DNA of 64,000 nt from Sva-07 sp963828415. Its GTDB lineage: Bacteria > Actinomycetota > Acidimicrobiia > Acidimicrobiales > Ilumatobacteraceae. Shown here in pieces: positions 61,396 to 64,000 of this stretch (position 1 is its first letter; every line of letters begins with the position of its first letter). The stretch spans positions 186,001 through 250,000 of the forward strand of contig CAWHEI010000009.1 in assembly GCA_963828415.1 (NCBI GenBank), written 5' to 3'. The translations under genes were made by a program, and so were the position numbers. The notes under the pieces are model-generated. The model was not told the DNA's origin. It searched no databases and saw only the letters and a list, made by a program, of their open reading frames with translations.

Positions 61396-62223
61396 TCAGG
61401 CTTCGTGGAGCCATTCGTCGATCAGGCGGCGGGCGACGGAGATACCGGGCGGGATGGTCGGCAGCGCGTCGCGGCGGTACCAGTTGGCGTCGGCGATCTC
61501 GGTCTCGTCGAGCACGAGGTCGCCGCTCGCGTACTCGGCGCGAAAGCCGATCATCAGGCTGTGCGGAAACGGCCACGGCTGACTCGCCCGATATGACACG
61601 TTGGCCACCCGGATGCCGACCTCTTCGCCGACCTCGCGTACGACGGCGCCTTCGAGGTCCTCGCCGGGCTCCACGAAGCCGGCGAGACAGGAATACATCG
61701 GCATCGGAAAGTTGACGCCGCGTGCGAGCAGCGCCTCCTGATCCGGCCCGGGCTCGCCTCGGGTGACCAGCACGATCATCGCCGGAGCGAGGCGGGGGTA
61801 GGCGATCAGCCCGCACGCCGGGCACTTCATGCCGCGCTCACCACTCGAGGGTTCGGTGGCGGTGGCGCAACGCCCGCAGAAACGATGGGTGCGCGCCCAC
61901 TCGACGATCTGGACCGCGCGCCCAGCAGCCATCCACTCGCTCTGGGCGGCCCGGCCGAAATAGCTGAACAGATCGAGCGCAGATCCGTACGACGGGTCCT
62001 CCGCGTCCGCCGGCACGTCGACCGCCCACCAGGCGTCACCTTCGACGATGCCGACGACGTGGCGTTCCCACGTGTCGTCGGCGAGTTCGGTGTCGACGAA
62101 CACCGACGTTCCGATCACGTGGATGTACCGATGGCCGCCGGTGTGGTCGGTCGGTTCGAGGTTGAGTGCGGCGTACAGGTCGGCCGAGTTGGGAAGCGGT
62201 GCGGCAGGGTTCATCGGATGCAT
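61396..62223 (-). CDS. nudC: NADH pyrophosphatase / NAD-decapping Nudix hydrolase
   Basis: NudC-type protein of 275 residues (272 if ATG 62214 starts it). A zinc ribbon with four Cys (CGRC...CPAC at about 120-145) precedes the Nudix box GFVEPGEDLEGAVVREVGEEVG (G-x5-E-x7-REVGEEVG). The NudC-specific SQPWPFPHSLM follows. It hydrolyses NADH and removes NAD caps from RNA. It is divergent from the nitrobindin gene by 41 bases. Confidence 0.92.
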   Translation of the reverse strand: MHPMNPAAPLPNSADLYAALNLEPTDHTGGHRYIHVIGTSVFVDTELADDTWERHVVGIVEGDAWWAVDVPADAEDPSYGSALDLFSYFGRAAQSEWMAAGRAVQIVEWARTHRFCGRCATATEPSSGERGMKCPACGLIAYPRLAPAMIVLVTRGEPGPDQEALLARGVNFPMPMYSCLAGFVEPGEDLEGAVVREVGEEVGIRVANVSYRASQPWPFPHSLMIGFRAEYASGDLVLDETEIADANWYRRDALPTIPPGISVARRLIDEWLHEA

Positions 62224-62264
62224 GCGTACCACACGGTGCGGGGGCCGTCCCGTACGGTGAGTGC

Positions 62265-62750
62265 ATGGCCGCCGAACTGCACCCCGATGTCGCCGTGTTG
62301 GCACCGCTGCTCGGAACGTGGGAGGGCTCTGGCTCCGGTGAGTACCCGACGATCGACGATTTCGCGTACGTCGAGTCGATCACGTTCGCTCACGTCGGCA
62401 AGCCGTTCATCGCGTACACGCAGCGCACCACGCATCCGGAGACGGGTGCACCGATGCACGCCGAGACCGGCTACCTGAGGGTGCCGCGGCCCGGCAGCAT
62501 CGAGATCGTGATGGCCCAGCCCACCGGCCTCGCCGAGATCTACGAAGGAGCGGTCGTCGGCGGCGATGCACCGCTGGTGATCGACGTGCGTTCGACCTCG
62601 ATCAACTCGACGTCATCGGCCAAGGAGGTCACGGTCACCGAACGCACGATCTCCGTCACCGGCGACCATCTCCACTACACGTTCCGCATGGCCGCCGTCG
62701 GCCAACCCCTCCAGCACCACCTGAGCGCGACCTTGCACCGCGTCGGGTGA
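62265..62750 (+). CDS. Nitrobindin-family heme protein (THAP4-like beta-barrel)
   Basis: Ten-stranded beta-barrel protein of 161 residues. GTWEGSGSGEYPT, then HVGKPFIAYTQRT, and HAETGYLR are family signatures. The C-terminal QHHLSATLHR contains the proximal heme His. Actinobacterial nitrobindins bind ferric heme and isomerise peroxynitrite. ATG 62265 is chosen. The stop codon lies inside a hairpin. Confidence 0.88.
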   Translation: MAAELHPDVAVLAPLLGTWEGSGSGEYPTIDDFAYVESITFAHVGKPFIAYTQRTTHPETGAPMHAETGYLRVPRPGSIEIVMAQPTGLAEIYEGAVVGGDAPLVIDVRSTSINSTSSAKEVTVTERTISVTGDHLHYTFRMAAVGQPLQHHLSATLHRVG

Positions 62751-62783
62751 CGTACACGACGTGCCTGGCACGACGTGTACGTC
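62749..62783. terminator. Hairpin at the end of the nitrobindin gene
   Basis: Sixteen-base arms (GACGTACACGACGTGC and GCACGACGTGTACGTC) with one mismatch and a CTG loop, beginning on the stop codon. It probably ends nitrobindin transcription and insulates the htpX leader. Confidence 0.7.
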
Positions 62784-62860
62784 CGGGGCGGAATAGCGGG
62801 CAGATGTGCCGGGTTGTGCGTGGCGGTCGATACATTTCGACGCACATCCAGAAAAGTTCT

Positions 62861-62968
62861 GAAGGGGAGTATCCCTCGAGGTCCGTCGTCAACACACCGA
62901 GTCCCGAACACCAGGGACGACGTCGGCGGGGCCAGCGATCCCGGTGACGGGGTGGCGGAGAGACCTTC
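62861..62968 (+). promoter_or_regulatory. yybP-ykoY-type Mn2+ riboswitch candidate
   Basis: Aptamer-like leader of 108 bases ending 33 bases before the htpX ATG. Three blocks match the conserved yybP-ykoY core in order: GGGGAGTA (62864-62871), GTCGTCA (62885-62891) and AGACCTT (62961-62967). GAAGG (62861-62865) pairs with CCTTC (62964-62968) as the closing P1 helix. GTCGTC can pair with GACGAC (62916-62921), and CCCG with CGGG (62940-62951) forms a further arm. The family senses manganese. The last P1 bases overlap an alternative stem described separately. Confidence 0.75.
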
Positions 62969-62993
62969 AGCGAACCGACCATCGTTTGCTGAA
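62966..62993 (+). promoter_or_regulatory. Candidate expression platform of the htpX leader
   Basis: TTCAGC (62966-62971) can pair with GCTGAA (62988-62993), 8 bases before the ATG. The first three bases belong to P1 of the aptamer, so the two structures exclude each other. Ligand-bound P1 would free the region just upstream of the start codon, suggesting translational activation; this is a model from pairing only. Confidence 0.5.
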
Positions 62994-63001
62994 AGTTGAA
63001 G

Positions 63002-63865
63002 ATGCACACTTCCAACACCCTCAAGACCGTCGTCCTGCTCTCCGGTCTCGCCGGATTCATGGTGCTGATCGGCGCACTGCTCGGTGGCCCCACCGGCCTG
63101 GTCATCGGCCTGCTGTTCGGCCTCGGAATCGTCGGCGCTTCCTACTGGTCATCCGACAAGCTCGCCGTCAAGGCGGCACGCGCCACCGAGGTCGCCCCCG
63201 GACAACTCGACTGGCTGCGCGACGACCTCGTCGAGATCGCCCGCCGCGCCGGCATGCCAACACCTCGCTTGTTCCTGTCGCCGGACCCCCAGCCCAACGC
63301 ATTTGCGACGGGTCGCAACGACAAGACTGCGCTCGTGTGCGTCACCGCCGGCCTACTCCGGGTGCTCGACCGCAGCGAGGTGCGCGGCGTCGTCGCCCAC
63401 GAGGTGGCGCACATCCGCAACAAGGACATCCTGATCGGCTCGATCGCCGCCGCCGTCGCGACAGCGATCTCGGCGATCGCCAACCTGGCACTGTTTGCGG
63501 GCATGTTCGGTGGGAACAGCGATGAGGATGGTCCGAACCCCGCGGTCACGATGCTGCTCGCAATCCTCGCTCCGATCGCCGCTGGTCTGATGCAGATGGC
63601 GCTGTCGCGCTCGCGAGAATTCGAAGCCGACCGCATCGGTGCCGAGCTGCTCGGCGACCCCCGCCCGCTCGCGAGCGCGCTCGCCAAGCTCGACCGCACC
63701 TCGAAGGAGATCCCGATGGACGTCGATCCTGCGCATGCCACCGCGTACATCGTCAACCCGCTCACCGGCAGGCAGGCCGACTTCACCAAGCTGTTCATGA
63801 CGCACCCCCCGATGGAGGAGCGGATCGCCCGCTTGCTCGGCGCGCGAGCACAGGTCACCGCATGA
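63002..63865 (+). CDS. htpX: HtpX-like membrane zinc metalloprotease (M48)
   Basis: Inner-membrane protease of 287 residues that degrades misfolded membrane proteins. Two N-terminal helices (about 8-48) are followed by the catalytic core with HEVAH (His133, Glu134, His137) and EFEAD (Glu206 as third ligand), with two more helices between. Length and order match HtpX. ATG 63002 is set by the leader. The 5' leader carries a Mn2+-riboswitch-like element. The stop overlaps the next gene by 4 bases. Confidence 0.93.
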   Translation: MHTSNTLKTVVLLSGLAGFMVLIGALLGGPTGLVIGLLFGLGIVGASYWSSDKLAVKAARATEVAPGQLDWLRDDLVEIARRAGMPTPRLFLSPDPQPNAFATGRNDKTALVCVTAGLLRVLDRSEVRGVVAHEVAHIRNKDILIGSIAAAVATAISAIANLALFAGMFGGNSDEDGPNPAVTMLLAILAPIAAGLMQMALSRSREFEADRIGAELLGDPRPLASALAKLDRTSKEIPMDVDPAHATAYIVNPLTGRQADFTKLFMTHPPMEERIARLLGARAQVTA

Positions 63866-64000
63866 CGGCGACCTCGACAGTCAGTGGCGTGGTCTCGGTC
63901 GACTGGCACCGCCGAAGCACCTCCGCCGTTCTCGCCGAGTTCGAGTCGTCGTTCGACGGTCTCGACGATGCCAGCATCGAACGGCGGCGCGCCGAGGTCG
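63862..64000 (+). CDS. Start of a gene of unknown function (3' truncated)
   Basis: A frame opening with ATG inside the htpX stop (ATGA overlap) runs to the end of the window, giving 46 residues: MTATSTVSGVVSVDWHRRST, then an acidic Ser/Glu-rich segment with FESSFDGLDDASIE. No signal peptide or family signature is visible in this part. The overlap suggests co-translation with HtpX under the same leader. Confidence 0.6.
   Translation, partial: MTATSTVSGVVSVDWHRRSTSAVLAEFESSFDGLDDASIERRRAEV

Noticed and set aside
62784..62860. Second small hairpin (TGTGCG...CGCACA with TCGA pairs) before the riboswitch-like element
   Set aside because: It needs a 6-base bulge and matches no known element; it may be chance pairing in the leader and I could not place a convincing promoter there.
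1..64000. tRNA, rRNA, insertion sequence or prophage genes
   Set aside because: I looked for transposase, integrase and phage signatures and cloverleaf-like stretches in the gaps and found none that I could support.

Overview
This window is GC-rich, very densely coded DNA from an actinobacterium. Lineage markers visible in it are a WhiB iron-sulfur protein, the PafB/PafC regulator pair, coenzyme F420 genes (a CofC/FbiD-type guanylyltransferase and an F420-dependent LLM oxidoreductase), mycothiol genes (an Mca-type amidase and a mycoredoxin-like protein), Ku with a stand-alone LigD polymerase domain, and lysine-rich nucleoid proteins. Gene content and style suggest Acidimicrobiia (Ilumatobacter-like); that placement is inference. 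No rRNA, tRNA, CRISPR array, insertion sequence, prophage or origin was seen, and no gap between genes exceeds about 300 bases.

Layout. 1-2114: end of a branched-chain amino acid type ABC importer (permease tail, binding lipoprotein). 2212-4054: two small lipoproteins and a RarD-like transporter on the minus strand. 4115-8244: 6-phosphogluconolactonase, glucose-6-phosphate isomerase, a CsoR/CstR-family regulator and an aldehyde dehydrogenase. 8300-12716: PafB-PafC, a DEDDh exonuclease, WhiB and a PIN-PhoH ATPase. 12977-13640: HU followed four bases later by a pure KKAPA-repeat protein. 13714-18120: PIG-L deacetylase and CofC (minus), then GpsA, an unknown protein and RNase HII (plus). 18178-18812: VapBC. 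18840-23985: one tightly overlapping minus-strand operon, mycoredoxin-like protein, cystathionine beta-synthase, cystathionine gamma-synthase, OtsA, OtsB. 24112-37658: secreted and membrane proteins, an M24 peptidase, Ku plus polymerase, a beta-lactamase-fold lipoprotein, a PEP-mobile-domain protein, a CobW-type GTPase and an amidohydrolase. 37739-43417: an MscS channel with a cyclic-nucleotide-binding-like domain between two receptor cyclase-like genes, each broken by an apparent +1 frameshift. 43436-49574: PLP enzyme, acyl-CoA synthetase, amidase, thioesterase, LLM oxidoreductase. 49587-50537: a second VapBC and a small protein. 50718-62750: transporter, MtfA-like peptidase, GlpD, rhomboid, GGDEF-EAL protein, PEBP lipoprotein, frameshifted Mca, deacetylase, nuclease, thiolase, NudC and nitrobindin. 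62861-64000: a Mn2+-riboswitch-like leader, HtpX and the start of one more gene.

How the parts connect. Many neighbours overlap by 4 bases (ATGA or GTGA), giving clear translationally coupled units: pafB-pafC, gpsA-unknown, vapB-vapC, cbs-metB-otsA-otsB, cyclase-channel-cyclase, rhomboid-glpD, mca-SCP2-like and htpX-next gene. Strong palindromes sit just after stop codons and probably terminate transcription. Three of them belong to one dispersed family built on cGTTTGCGTTGC.

The most noteworthy signals are the yybP-ykoY-type element in front of htpX, the channel/cyclase module whose signalling residues are degenerate throughout, the split HU/KKAPA pair, and the palindrome family with compensatory changes. 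Three genes (two cyclases and mca) are each restored by removing one G from a short G run. Real inactivation and base-calling error cannot be told apart from the sequence alone.
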